A stretch of DNA of 64,000 nucleotides from Nelumbo lutea (taxonomy: Eukaryota > Streptophyta > Magnoliopsida > Proteales > Nelumbonaceae): the NCBI GenBank assembly GCA_022828595.1, contig JAKGHH010000003.1:14322934-14386933 (forward strand). The letters are read 5' to 3'. A program made the position numbers and the translations under genes. The notes below the pieces were generated by a model. It was not told the origin of the DNA, did not search any database, and saw only the letters and a program-made list of their open reading frames with translations. Shown one piece after another: positions 1 to 12,156 of the stretch (the first letter of the stretch is position 1; every line of letters begins with the position of its first letter).

Positions 1-2310
1 AACCCTAAGTTCGGCTTTTTGCTAAGGCCGGCCTGCAAGACATTTTCTATAGAGTAAACACCGTCCGATCGAGCGAGTTGAAGATACTCGCTCTTTCGAC
101 CGTTGATTTTCACTTTGGGAAATGGAAACCAGAAAGAGGAAAAGAAAAAGAAAATCGCATAACTAGTGAACGGGCTCGGTTTTCATCAAAGTTTCGGGAG
201 ATATTAATTTATCGGTAACTCGATTCAGAAGTGTTAAAAATATCGGGAAGGGATGGTGTGAATTTTGTGGAGGATAAACGAGGATGTCGACCTGGGCATC
301 CGTCCACACATCGAGAATATCTCCCGTACCTGTATGCAAAATTAATCGGAGATGCTCCCAATGTGCGACTGGATGCGCCTGCTTTCAGATTTCAGACTGT
401 GTGGAGAGTTTTTTGTTTGCAACTTGCAATGGATCCCGTCCCGTCGCGTCGACCTGAGGCTAATCCTTAACCGTTGGTCAGGAACCTTCTCAATCGATGA
501 TTGTGCTAATGTGTTTCACTCACCGTTTTACTGGAATCTTTATATCCGTTCCCAATCCAACGGTTGATAATGTGGCGGCGTGGCATATTAAGGTCAAAAT
601 TCAAACAGATTAAATAATTGCGGCCATCTGATTAAATTAACGACGGCCTTCTTCTCTGGCTCTGACATAACCCTACAAATGATCATGATGAACCATAAAG
701 AGACAGTTCACACTGACACTTCACAGTTGGATTGAGTTGTCAACGAGATTCACACATGATGGGAGGAGGATTGAGAGTTGAAGGGTGAGAGGAGGGCCCA
801 CATTTTGGATGGCTGTGATTAGCTATTATGTCTTGCACATAGACCGATATAGATGATGGTGGTGGGCCCTGATTCCTGATTGACTGGCATACATTAAAAG
901 AGGAAAACATCGACAGTCGACTCGCATGAAAAATTCAGAACGTCTCGCACTCGCAGCCGCAGCCCGCAGGTAGGCATGTTGATTATGTTGTGTTGTGAGC
1001 CTCGCAGGTATCTTGGGCCTGTTTTAGATTGGGCCGTTTATGATCCCGACCCACTCCCAAGTTCCAAGTCAAACTCTACGTGATACGCGTATATAAGAGG
1101 ATACTAACGCTTCATGGTCGGCCTGTTGGGTTGTTAATTTGTTATTTGTTAACTGTGACTTTGCCATGATCTCAATGACTCAACCAGCACAAGGAATATT
1201 CCTATATTGCCTTCTCAATTAAATAATATTTGAAATATATATATATAAATAATAAAGTAAAAACATGTCACTTTATGGTCTCATTTTTTTTTTCTTAACC
1301 CAACTCATAACTCTCAGCCCCTCTTTATTTTATCCTTCTTTGCTCCCTCAGGAACCCATTTCATCATTCCTTTCTTCCTCTCTCATTTCAACACCTCATC
1401 AAATATTTATCAACCAATTATCGCCACGTCATTAGGGCTGTTAGTGTTTGGCCACCTCATTACACCGTCGTGAGGTGGACATTTTCCTTGATGAGCAACC
1501 TAAGGGAAAAGAAAACTCGAGTTTCCTTCTCCTTCCCCCTTTCTCTTCACAAACATTTTCAAACTTCCCGTTTGAACAGATTGGTAAGTCTTCCCATTCA
1601 AACTGAAACATATTGGTAAGACCTTTCTTCTTCACCTATTTTTCCTTCCCGTTTTCACTCTTTTTTATGATGTTTAGAGATCAAGCAGAACATTTGAATT
1701 TCAACTTGGAAACGATTTATCGTTGCATCTGTGTTGCTTGAATCCTCATTTTTTCAATTTGATTCAAGAAGGGTCACCGTTTGAACAAGTATGTTCTCAG
1801 ATTGCCTCCCACCGGTAGAACGCTAAGATGCTGTTTGTCATTTTTCAGCCAAAAAAGATTGTTAGAACGCTCACTGGCTTCCATATAGTGATAGCCATGC
1901 AGAACACGAGATTGGCTTCAATCAGGGCAAACTCGTGCACACACCGTTCCAACTACCTTTTGCAACCTTTTATTGGGAATATTTTTTCATGAAATAAAGC
2001 ACATAAATGGTAAAGGCAGCTCTAATAGGCTTTGCTCTGATTGGAGCCAAACTCGCAAAACACCGGCGTTTTACTGCATTGGAATACCGGTTGAGAACTA
2101 TTTTGAACACTGTAGCTACCGTTAGAATGGTCATCGAAAACGAAGTTAAAATCCTCGCATGTTGACAACTATTGTAAAAAAAAAAACCCTACTATAACAC
2201 TTACGACATCTGTACGGTGATAATCATGCAGAACGTTGGTGCTTTGCTGCAACTTGAACACCGGTTTGTGAATTTTCTATTCAGTCGAACCCAGCTAATA
2301 CATCCAACCG
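1..2310. other. Intergenic stretch, no gene recognised
   Basis: No long open frame and no recognisable protein family on either strand. A short segment near 345-440 carries the motif GGAGATGCTCCCAAT, which recurs in variant form at 16.56, 19.73, 28.04 and 28.24 kb, so part of this stretch is probably old transposon sequence. A TATA-like TATATAAG lies near 1090, but nothing coding follows it. Confidence 0.5.
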
Positions 2311-2427
2311 ATATTCAACCCAAACCCATTGTTATATAAAACACCTAATACTGCATCTATGGTCGGATCCAACCCGTATTCAACCCAATCCCGTTGTTAT
2401 ATAAAACACCTAATACTATATCTATGG
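2311..2427 (+). repeat. Two-copy 65-bp tandem duplication
   Basis: The block containing GTTATATAAAACACCTAAT occurs at 2331 and again at 2396, a 65-bp offset, with the flanking bases also largely repeated. It lies immediately upstream of the LINE remnant and may mark its 5' side. Only two copies are seen. Confidence 0.7.
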
Positions 2428-5345
2428 CAATTGAGGGAGGAACAACTTTGGAGAGTCAAATCCGGAGAGACATGGTTAAAGGAGGGAGACAAGAACACTA
2501 AGGTGTTTTCATCAACTGACGAAATTTAGGAGGAGAAGAAACTCTCTACAATTCCTGAAAGAAAGAGAATGGCGAAATAATGCAGTTGGAAGATATAGCT
2601 GAAATGTTTAAGGCTCATGCTATCCACACAAGTAGTGAGCTAAGAGAGGAGGAATTGAATATTTAAAATCTAGTATTAAACAAACTCTCTGAGGAGGAGG
2701 CTAAGGAACTGTTAATTCCACCATCAAATGAGGAGATAGAAAGAATTGTAAAATCTATGAATCCGCACTCTGCACTAGGACCAAATGGTTTCCCTTCTTT
2801 CTTCTATCAGAAATACTGACCCATAGCCAAATTAAGAAGATGTATGCAAGATGGTTAGAGATTTCTTTCACACAATGGAGTTCCCCATAGAGATTAACTC
2901 GACAAGCTTAGTATACATCCCCAAAACCAAACACTCTGAAAAAAGTCAACAGTATAGACCCTTCAGTGTCTATAATGTGATATACAAAGTGTTAGCAAAG
3001 TGATTGTGCTTAGAATGCAACAAAAACTAAACAAACTGAAAGCTCCCAACCAAGATGCATTCATAAAGGGGGGACAAAGTGTGGATAATATCATCATGGT
3101 TCAAGAGGTTATGAATAAAATGAAAAATCAGAAGAAAGGTGTAGGTTGGGCCTTCATGAAGACTGACAAGTCTAGCGCCTATGACAAAATAAGGAGGGAT
3201 TTTTTGATAGAAATGTTAAAAGGCATGGCCTTCCGTGAGAAATGGTGTAAAATGATGGAGAAATGCATGGTTACACCAAAATTCTCAGTAAAAATCAATG
3301 GAACACTAGAAGTTTTTTGAGCTAGAAAATGGAATTAGGCAAGGGGATCCCTTCTCACCCTACCTATTCATCATTGGAATGCAAGCCCTATCCAGTCTAA
3401 TCATGGAAGCTGAAAATAAGAAGGAACTACAAGGCATTAGAATATGCAGAAATGGAACACCTATATCACATTTATTATTTAAGGATGATTGTGTAATCAT
3501 TTGTAAAGCTGATCCTTCACATATTAAAAAAGTCAAGGAGATCTTGGCGAAATTTGAGGAATGGTCAGGGGAGAAAATAAACTTAGCAAAGTCAGTGGTA
3601 TATTTTAGTAAGGGTGTACATAGAAAAAAAAAAAAAAAAAGAAGAAGATTTTAACACCTATTCTAAAGATGAGATTGATGAAATCTCAAGATAAATACCT
3701 GGGGGCCAAAATCTGTTACCAAGGAAATATGAATATGGCTCACCAAGATATCTTGGACAGAGTAAATACAAAGTTAGCAACTTGGAAGGAAAAACATGCT
3801 ATCTCAAGCAAGTAAAACAACTTTAACTCAGTCAGTCTTGCAAGTCTTACCCATGTACACTATGGCTCATTCTATCCTAAAGAAGAAAACAATTACAGAA
3901 TTGGAGAAGATTCAAAAGAGATTCTGGTGGGAAGGAAACAACACAAAAAGAAGCACTCACACTATTCCTTGGAAAATAATATGCAAGCCGAAAAAGGAGG
4001 GAGGGCTAGGTTTTAAAAGATTGGAGATGTTTAATAAAGCCCTATTTGCTAAACAGATTTGGTGCTTACTCTCATCAAAATAAGAGTTGTGGGCCTGGGT
4101 AAGAAGAGAGAAACATATATAAAATGACTCCATATTCCAATCATTCAAGATGGTGGAAACAAATCATTGACCTGTTAGATCAGATAAAAGGGAGTCTGTT
4201 TTGGCAAGTGAAAAATGGTGAGAAAATACACATCCAAGATCCTTGGATCCCATCTCTAGCTACAGGATATCCATAATTTAAGGATAAACCCGATGATAAA
4301 TTTAAATAACATCAAGGTGAAAGACCTATGGGATGAAAATGGACAATGGAACACCACAATGTTGAGACAAATTATTAAAGAAGAGTCCATTAATCATATC
4401 ACTCAAATAAGTGGGCCCCCCTCTAACACAACAAACATACTATTATGGAAAGAATCCAAAAAAGGCAAATACTGTGTCAAATCAAAGATACAAGTTCTTC
4501 AAAGCTTTAGAGCCACCAAGTTCTGGTCCAAATATTAACTAGAATATGCTATGGAAGGCTAAGGTCCCATTCAGATTCCAAATATTCATGTGGAAAGGAA
4601 GAAAAACAAAAGACAAGTTTAACTTTCTGTCAGATTTGCAGCAAGGAAATAGAATCCTGGTAGCACCTTTTCTTTCAATGTGACTTTGCAAGAGCTGTAT
4701 GGCCCACTGCACCAATTGGCATCAATCCAGATGAAGTCAAAAGCCTCCAATTAGATCAGTTTATTCACAACTGGTCGAATATAAAACTGAAATCACTAGA
4801 TTCAGAGATCAAAAAACAATACTTCAGGAAATTTCCTGTTCTATTCAGACTCATATGGGGCACCCAAAATGCTCTCATACACCATCAGAGAAAACCTGAT
4901 CCTGTACAGACTATACAACAACCATATTCATACTTGATTCATACAACAGAGCCTCTGCCTGACTGAGCATCTACGCAGAGATTCACACAAAAACACTTAA
5001 GCATCATATTTATGTTGATGGTTCCTTTGACCCAGCAAGTGGTGCATCAAGTACTGGTTGTGTAATTCTAACCAATACCAACTCTGTGGTGATGATAGAT
5101 AGCATAACAGTTAGAGCATCATCAAGCTCCCAAGCCGAATGGTGGGTTGTAGTTGATGGTCTCGAGGCGGCAATCGCTCACAAAATCACATCTACCATTT
5201 TATTTTCTAATGCACAAGGAGTTGTAAATAGTATCAATGATGGTATGGAAGATGAAGAGTGGCAAGTGAAGCACGTCAAGGAAATAGTTCTGAACCTTAG
5301 AAGTCTTTTTGCTAATGAATGGTTATCTTTTTTTTTGGAAAAAAA
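2428..5345 (+). mobile_element. Decayed L1-type LINE, ORF2 with reverse transcriptase and RNase H
   Basis: Pieces of a plant LINE ORF2 run in order along the plus strand in shifting frames. A segment near 2437-2525 contains WLKEGDKNTK. The reverse transcriptase lies at about 3000-3650 and includes QGDPFSPYLF and LLFKDDC, where the usual catalytic FADD reads FKDD. The post-RT region at 3680-4080 includes KYLGAKI, WKEK and WWEG. A reverse-transcriptase-like zinc-binding region follows around 4290-4680. An RNase H fold at 4981-5335 starts with YVDGSFDPASG. Many stops and frameshifts (for example the poly-A run at 3625 and the TAA at 4081) make it a pseudogene. The RNase H end is cut off at about 5345 where AT-rich tandem repeats begin. 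No 3' poly-A tail or target duplication was found. Confidence 0.85.
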
Positions 5346-5378
5346 ACATGTGGTTACTTTTCAAATGTCGATGGGTAA

Positions 5379-6262
5379 TTGTTTTCACTAATTAATTATT
5401 ATTTTCTAATAATTTGAAAATTTTGAAATTGTCATTTTATATTGATATTATTTTCAAAATTAATTATTGAAATTAAATAATAATTGATATTTTTGAAAAT
5501 TAGTTTTGGTAATTTATTTTGGTTTTTTGGTAAATTGGAAAGTCATCAAATTATTGATTTTGTAGAAATTTTAGTAATTTGTTTTCAGAAAATTACTAAT
5601 TTTGGTAATTTCAAATATTGATGGATAATTATTAGATAAATATTATTGATAATTAGTGAAAATAATAATTAATTGTTTTCACTAATTAATTATTATTTTC
5701 TAATAATTTGAAAATTTTGAAATTATCATTTTATATTGATATTATTTTCAAAATTAATTATTGAAATTAAATAATAGTTGATATTTTTGAAAATTAGTTT
5801 TGGTAATTTATTTTGGTTTTTTGGTAAATTGGAAAGTCATCAAATTGTTGATTTTGTAGAAATTTTAGTAATTTGTTTTCAGAAAATTACTAATTTTGGT
5901 AATTTCAAATATTGATGGATAATTATTAGATAAATATTATTTATAATTAGTGAAAATAATAATTAATTGTTTTCACTAATTAATTATTATTTTCTAATAA
6001 TTTGAAAATTTTGAAATTATCATTTTATATTGATATTATTTTCAAAATTAATTATTGAAATTAAATAATAATTGATATTTTTGAAAATTAGTTTTCGTAA
6101 TTTATTTTGGTTTTTTGGTAAATTGGAAAGTCATCAAATTATTGATTTTGTAGAAATTTTAGTAATTTGTTTTCAGAAAATTACTAATTTTGGTAATTTC
6201 AAATATTGATGGATAATTATTAGATAAATATTATTGATAATTAGTGAAAATATTTAATTATC
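5379..6262 (+). repeat. AT-rich tandem repeat, three copies of 294 bp
   Basis: The landmark GTTTTCACTAATTAATTATT occurs at 5381, 5675 and 5969, an exact 294-bp period. The copies differ at only about four positions each by eye, so the amplification looks recent compared with the surrounding decayed sequence. Each unit is very AT-rich, and its end (AATTAGTGAAAATAATAATT) is partly self-complementary to the start of the next unit. The array directly abuts the broken RNase H end of the LINE. Confidence 0.93.
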
Positions 6263-7236
6263 AAAAATAATTATCCATCAATATTTGAAATTATCAATAA
6301 TGATTTAAAATATAAATAAATAATTATTTTTGGTGAAAGTTAATTAAAAAATCTAATTACAAAAATTATAATTATAATGTAGTATAGGCCAATTACTGAA
6401 CTTGAAATTAATACTAAAAAATATAATTATTGAAATAACTGAAATTAAAAAAAATCCAATTATTTAAATTATTGGAATTAAAAAATCTCCTTCATGCTCT
6501 CTCCTTTCTCCCTAACCCTTCCCAGCCCTTCCATGTAGCCACGTGGCAGCTCTCAGATCTTCTCCACTAGAGGCCCACTCCAACTTTCTCTCTCATGTTT
6601 CCAATCACTTAGCTTAGCTAACCCCCTCCTACAATTTTTCTAAACTATCTCTACCACCTAAAATTCCTCTTAAAACACCTCTTAATCTATATTACATGTC
6701 CAATAAATCATTTAAACCCAAAAATGTGATTAACTTAATTAGTTAAATTAATTTGTGAAATATTTTAATAATTTCAATAATTACTGATATTATTAAATAT
6801 TATTCAGTAAATATCAACACCTAAACTATAATTTTTCTTAATTTTGTTAAATTGAAAATTTTAATTACTAAAAATTACTTGATATTATCACTAATTTTTA
6901 GCAATAAGTAGTTATTGATATTTTTAGTAATTTTGATCAATTTATTAATATTTAATGATATTGTTAGATAATAATTAGAAATTTTTAGTGGAAATTAATT
7001 TCAATAAATATAAAATTATTGTTTATATTTTTAGTAATTTTGATATTTACTTAATATTTTAGCAATAATTAGTGATTTTGGTAATTTAATTTAATGAAAG
7101 TTAAATTATAAACTTTGAATTATTTAAATAAATAATTGGAAATTTTTAATAGTTTTCATAAGTATAGGATACTACATTTATAGATTTCCATAATTATTGA
7201 AACTATGCTTATGGGTTAAGGGTATGACCCCTTAGG
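6248..7236. other. AT-rich spacer with inverted copy of the repeat-unit end
   Basis: Just after the third 294-bp unit, 6262-6300 reads as the reverse complement of the unit's end (around TATCCATCAATATTTGAAAT), so the array ends in a fold-back. Further on, short relatives of the unit (TTTTTAGTAATTTTGAT and similar) recur in degenerate form to about 7150. No gene is seen. Confidence 0.55.
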
Positions 7237-7727
7237 TAGGAATGGAAATGGGCGGGTTCAGGACAAGGATCATACTCTCCATCCTGGCCCCAAGTTTTAA
7301 ATTAGTCACCGTCTTTGACCCCAATCCTCATTGGGAAAAAATTCAGCCTACATCCATGATCTTTGACGAAGACGGGTTCCCCATCGGAGACCTAAATCCC
7401 TGATTTCTTTTAATTAAAAGTTTGCTTTTCAGAAATGTGTTTATTTAAAATAAAGGAAAATTTAAAATACAAATGACATTTTGAATAAATTTTGATATAT
7501 ATAATATAAATAATATTATAAATAACATAAACAATACTATATATTTAATAGAATATGTATACATATATTTAATATATAGACTTCACTCCCCATCCCCAAT
7601 AAGGTATTCCTATTAATCCCATCGAGCCATCCCCACACTGTCCTCGCTAACATAGTCTCCATCCCCATCCCCACCTAATTGGGGAGGTCAGGTACTCGAT
7701 GAGGATGGGAAAAAAATGCCATCCCTA
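7237..7727. mobile_element. TIR element (hAT-like MITE), family 1, copy 1
   Basis: The ends read TAGGAATGGAAATGGG and, inverted, TGCCATCCCTA. The flanks CCTTAGG and CTTTAGG form an imperfect 7-bp target duplication. The inside shares 'catactctccatcct' and 'ccccaat.gg' stretches with the element at 27177-27427, which has a perfect 8-bp duplication. The middle is AT-rich filler with no coding sequence. Confidence 0.8.
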
Positions 7728-8098
7728 CTTTAGGATTGCATAGCTCCATAGAATAATAAGTTTTAAGCCCAATATGCCTTGACATCTTTTTCCCGTGCAT
7801 TACAGGGGACCCACTAGTTGATAGTAATGCAATAAATATATACATATATAGGTTGCATTAAGAGCAATAACTGCACCAAACACGTTTTATTGTTTTATAA
7901 TTCACAACAATAAAAATAAAAAACAAAAATAACAATACATATATAAGAATATTCCTATATGCCCCCTCTTCTTTTGTTTAATAGAATGTACTTTCTTTTG
8001 TGAGATGGAAGGCTAGAAGTGAAACTTATGCAATCAATGACAAGCATATGGGAGGGGAAAGTGACCCATCCAACAGAAGTTGACAAATCTTTTGGGAG

Positions 8099-8329
8099 TC
8101 ACTTTCTATAATGGGCGAGTGAAATTGCCATTGCAACCAAATATTTCAGACCTTCATGCATCATTGTAGCTTCAGCCTCTATAGGAGATAAGTTGTCCAA
8201 GGCAATTGATCTGGCAAATACTAAAGTGCTCAGATGGTCTCTAATGAGGAAACCATACTGTGAGGTGGGTTGCGCGCCACTGTTGTTGGCACTTGCCAAA
8301 TAAGAAATAGCCCTACTTAAGACAAACAT
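8099..8329 (-). pseudogene. RNase H-like fragment of a LINE
   Basis: An open stretch on the minus strand includes GFLIRDH, SIALDNLSPIEAEA and HEGLKYLVAMAISLAH. This matches the pattern of the RNase H domain at the end of plant LINE ORF2 or domesticated LINE-derived proteins (GxxxRDxxG...EAEAxAxxxGL). The N-terminal DGS strand and the C-terminal part are missing. It is probably a decayed fragment rather than a host gene. Confidence 0.5.
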
Positions 8330-8639
8330 TTATGCACAAATCCGTCCGAAGGTCTCTCACTGTTTGTAGTGGAGACTTGGAGGACTTGGGATCAAGACCC
8401 ACTTTATCAAGGTGGAGGGGTTGGAGTTTGAAGGATGAAAAATAACAACAACAAAAAAATGCTAAAAAGCACAAATTTAAGAAATTCTCCCAATGAATGT
8501 ATCTGCCCTCTTTTGGCAAAATATTTAATTGGATTACAATAAATTAAGTGATACAATCAACCCATGAAACTCCACTAGTTTAATTATTGGCCCAACCCAC
8601 TAATTTTGTTTGAAAGTGGCCTGAAATAATGGAGATCAA

Positions 8640-9560
8640 GGTGTTGGCCAAATGGCTCAAGCTAATATTCTCAAATATTCTCAAGATCCTTTACAAGAAA
8701 TCGGTGGTCCAATGAATAGGGAAATGATAAAGATGATGAAAGAAGCTTTACAAAGTTTAATCATGGAAGTGCATGACGAAGAATCTGTTTTAGAAGATTC
8801 TAAATTTGTTCTTGAAGTTTCCAAAGCTTCACCAAGGATAATTACTTATCTTTATGTGCAAGACGATGTGCAAAGCTTAGATCTGGAAGAACAAAGCCTG
8901 AAATCCATGACATAAGACCAAGGCGCATGGACATGATAAGGAAATGCTCAATCTGCATGCTAAGATGTATTGATGGGCTTGTTTTGTCTTGTTGAGCTTG
9001 TTTTTGTCTTGTTTTGTTTGATGGGCTTGTTTTGTCTTGTTGGACTTGTTTTTGTCTTGTTTTGTTTTACTTTGACTTTTTTATGCTCAGTTGTCATTAG
9101 TTGTAGTCTTTTAAAAGGATTCCTATATCAAGATAGATTTGTTTTTCTAAATTAAAGGAATCCTCATTAGTTAGGAGTTTCATCATAAGATAATGATGTT
9201 TACATGATTAGATTATGAGCTTCCTTATAAGATAATGATGTTTACATGCCTATATATAAGCTATAACTATGTAAAATGAAATCATCAATAATATAGAGGT
9301 ATTTTCAGAAAACATCTTGACTTATCAAAGGAGTTATCAACATTTGTGGCGTCTTCAAGATTGGATTCTTTAAGGACTTAATTTCCTTAAGGTTCTAATC
9401 TAATCAACTACAACTTGTTTTCTAGTTTCTGAGTGCGCATAACAAATCGATTCAAGAGTTTCTAGAGCAAGTCATCTAGTGGGTTCTTATAGTGTGACTC
9501 TCATTATATTCTATTATCTTTGTTCTTTGTCTTTGGAATGTTCACACTTGCCTTCTAACA
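8640..9560 (+). mobile_element. Probable 3' end of a Ty3/gypsy-like element: polyprotein tail plus LTR
   Basis: The frame 8652-8915 contains GGPMNREMIKMMKEALQSLI. This resembles the 'GPxTRxxAKxxKEAL' tail that closes many plant Ty3 polyproteins. It is followed by a non-coding T/G-rich stretch (repeated TTTTGTCTTGTT at 8985-9065), a TATATATAAG promoter-like site near 9253, and a segment around 9330-9545 typical of an LTR R/U5 region. I could not place LTR borders or a second LTR, so this is a remnant. Confidence 0.5.
8985..9066 (+). repeat. Short tandem duplication (TTGTTTTTGTCTTGTT type)
   Basis: The block 'gatgggcttgttttgtcttg' occurs twice in about 80 bp, with the same T/G-rich filler after each copy. 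It lies in the presumed 3' untranslated part of the Ty3-like remnant. Confidence 0.7.
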
Positions 9561-9908
9561 ACAATTCTCTGTGCAATATTTGTTCTGAAATTATTGAGGA
9601 ATTAATGTTGAGGAGATTAGACCTGGAATGTTCTTGGTAGCTAGATTCTCAAGATAGATCGGATAAAAGCAATATGATTTTGGCATTTCTACTATCCTTA
9701 GACAAAAAAGGGAAAAAAAAACAATAATCATCCCAGATATGTGAATTATCTACAAGGGTATGTTCGTTTTTCACCTGGTGAAAGGGGGTAAATTGGTCAA
9801 CGAGCAAGTTGACAAACTTACCTACATATGAATAAGTGTGGGTTCCACAGTAAATCGAATTTTCTAGAGCAGAATTTTCTAGAGCAGGGGAAGTTATTAA
9901 AACGTCAT

Positions 9909-10156
9909 GGCTGTTTTTGGTTGTAGTGCAATTTTATTTGCACTAGAATAAATGCATAGGAGTGTAAATGTAAAAAATACAAATTCTTGTTTAATTTTAT
10001 TTTTGATTTTATTTTATTCTGTTTCATGTCTTAATTTATTTCATTTGTATTACAATCAAACAAAACAAGCTAAAATTTAAAACAAAAATAGGTCAGATTT
10101 ACACAAATCACTTGCACTGCCATACAAATTTCTTTGCATTGCAACCAAACACAGCC
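9909..10156. mobile_element. TIR element (MITE), family 2, copy 1
   Basis: The left end GGCTGTTTTTGGTTG and the right end CAACCAAACACAGCC form an inverted repeat that continues inward (TGCAAT...TTGCATTGCA). The internal sequence is the reverse complement of the element at 15145-15408, so the two are copies of one family in opposite orientation. It is non-coding, about 248 bp. No clear target duplication was found. Confidence 0.8.
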
Positions 10157-10653
10157 TATTGAACAAAATTATCCCTTTCTAATGATAAAATTTATATGGT
10201 AAATGATCACTTATTAAACTTTTCTGGGTAAAATTTATGATTAAAAGAATAGAGATAAATGCAATTACCTAGTTAAGTGACGCAATGAAAAAAAAAATCA
10301 AGCCTTAAAACTAAATCATCTCTCTAAACATCAAGACCATAGATCAAATAAACAAATAACAAAAGTGACTAGTGACTCAAAATAAATGTTGGTAGCATAA
10401 ATAAGCAAAATATACGATATTCTACAATTATAGTACAAAATACATGATAGTGATATTCACCCTTCTCTTGTTTATTTATTTATTATTTTTTTTCATTCAT
10501 CCTTTTCTTGTCATCTCATGTATATACACGAGGGAATCTGGTGAGACACCAAGATCAGCAGGTCTATATACACTTCAGATAGAGTACTAATCTGCTTCTT
10601 ATATTACTATGGCATAGCGTCATTCTATCTATCTGCAACGGCAAGAGGAATAC
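10157..10653. other. Spacer, nothing recognised
   Basis: AT-rich sequence without a plausible open frame, structured RNA or transposon end. Confidence 0.4.
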
Positions 10654-10830
10654 TTAGGCTTAGTTTGAAAAGAGTACAAATGCAAATTTAGAGTGCAAAA
10701 CCTTTATTTTTGCATTATTTTGTATGCATTTATACTATTAAAGAGTACTATATACAGTGCAAATGCATACAAAATTTAAGGCTTTACACTCTACATATTT
10801 GTATTTGTACTTCTTCCATATTCAGCCTTA
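10654..10830. mobile_element. TIR element (MITE), family 3
   Basis: The left end (TTAGGCTTAGTTTGAAAAG, then AGTACAAATGCAAAT) pairs in inverted orientation with the right end (ATTTGTACTTCTTCCATATT, then CAGCCTTA). The element is about 177 bp and AT-rich in the middle. A related one-sided fragment lies at 21584-21685. It sits just downstream of the small gene at 10895-11263. Confidence 0.75.
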
Positions 10831-10894
10831 GTTTCTTCTTTGCCTGACTGCAATTAATCTATCCCCCTAAGAACAAGAGCCAGTGGTGCAGGCC

Positions 10895-11263
10895 TCACGC
10901 CTCAGTTGAGGCAATTGCATTGCCCTGTTCGAGTTCGCTGATAAGCTCTAGGATCTCTTCTCTCTTTGCTGCCAAATCCTGCATTCTAGCTTCAATCTTC
11001 TCAAGCTTGAACTTGAGCTTTACAGGATCCTTTTTGTCCTCGGGGTTCTTCTTTTTCTTCTCTTTGCCATCATTTTCTTTACCTTCCTCACCCTCATCAT
11101 CAGTGTCCTTATCCTTCTCCTTTGTCTTCTTCTTATCCTTTGATTTCTCTTCTCTTTTGTCTTCATTCTCTTTTGCATCCTCGTGTTCATCTTTTTTATC
11201 ATGTTTTTCCTCTTCTTTCTTTTCCACTTCGCTTGAAGCCTCATTCTTTTCCATCTCTCCCAT
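10895..11263 (-). CDS. Small highly charged coiled-coil protein, 122 aa
   Basis: I do not recognise a named family. The start is MGEMEKNEASSE. Residues about 12-80 are almost entirely K, E and D, as in many nuclear or RNA-associated low-complexity proteins. The C-terminal 40 residues (DPVKLKFKLEKIEARMQDLA, then AKREEILELISELE) form a regular amphipathic coiled coil. Ending in a clean TGA, this part looks like the conserved functional end. The start was chosen at 11263 because a splice-acceptor-like tract (TTTTTTTCTTATCTTCAG) ends about 30 bp upstream, implying a 5' intron and a short untranslated leader. The open frame continues further upstream, but that part reads as intron or hydrophobic filler. 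Possible leader exons lie at 11380-11446 and 11500-11640. Function unknown; moderately sure it is a real gene. Confidence 0.6.
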   Translation of the reverse strand: MGEMEKNEASSEVEKKEEEKHDKKDEHEDAKENEDKREEKSKDKKKTKEKDKDTDDEGEEGKENDGKEKKKKNPEDKKDPVKLKFKLEKIEARMQDLAAKREEILELISELEQGNAIASTEA

Positions 11264-11640
11264 TTGACTAAGAGAATATGATAACTTCTGAAGATAAGAA
11301 AAAAAGGAAAAAATGATTAATATCGTTGCAGGAATAAGTGGGAAACTAAAGAGGAACAAAATGGAACCAAGAAACAAACCTGAAAAACCTGGAATCTCAA
11401 CTTGGATCTCGCAGAAAAGGTAGTATTTAGAAATCCCCATGGGCTGCAATTTATAATAAGGGTTAGAAGACAGTGTTCCTTATAGCCGAACATGGTGAAT
11501 CAATGTACTCATAATTAACCAATGGTGAAGAGAATCGTTGCTCAGCGAGAAATCTGGTGCACCCATAAAGAAGCGAATGACTCGAGGTATCACCTCTTCT
11601 TGCAATTTGGGTTTCCTATACTAACTTCACTCTAACGCAA
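11264..11640 (-). other. Putative 5' intron and leader exons of the small coiled-coil gene
   Basis: Reading on the minus strand, an acceptor-like AATTGCAG ends near 11447, a donor-like CAG/GTTTGTTTC lies near 11378, and another acceptor (TATCTTCAG) sits at about 11292. This suggests at least one short untranslated exon. Splicing the 11380-11446 exon onto the last exon gives an in-frame stop, so it would be leader only. The promoter was not identified. Confidence 0.35.
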
Positions 11641-11859
11641 CAAAAGAATAACATCTGTCCCTAGGCATGTGGCAGGAGTCTTACTTCATGCAACAACTAA
11701 TAAAAAGGTGTTAAGCCCCACCGTTTGAAAACTCTTTTCAGTAAAAGATGAAACAACTTTGAACCCCTTTCTTTAGAATCAAAGGCGCCATTCGCTTTTA
11801 GGAAGTTCGCAATGCGGACCAAAAAGACATTAGATTGGAGCAATTCAGTATAAAATATT

Positions 11860-12125
11860 TATTAGATTAGATTGGATTGGATTGGATTGGTTTGGATTAA
11901 GCCAATATCTGTTTCATTGATATGATATAAGAATATATGTGTTAATGGACTACGTTTGGGTTGAGACCAATCTAAATTAAAATGAATTTGAATGTATTGG
12001 ATGGTCTAAACATTGAATTGGACCGGTCTAAAATGGTTCAAAATATTCACTGAATTGGATTGGACCTGGTTCATTTGCAATGAATTCACATTGGATTAGA
12101 CCGAATCCAATCCAATTGACACCCC
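11860..12125. mobile_element. Degenerate hAT-like MITE fragment
   Basis: The right end reads CCAATCCAATTGACACCCCTA, the inverse of the common plant end TAGGGGTGTCAATTGG. The left side is a run of ATTGG repeats (11870-11895) and lacks a matching end. No target duplication is visible. The theme (ATTGGATTGG, GACCGAATCC) resembles other plant TIR elements of the same kind. Confidence 0.5.
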
Positions 12126-12156
12126 TAAGATAGGCAAGTAAGTGATACATAGGGCA

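Noticed and set aside
10920..11267. 115-codon serine-rich frame antisense to the small coiled-coil gene
   Set aside because: Complement of the lysine/glutamate codons; minus-strand product has a regular coiled coil and clean stop.
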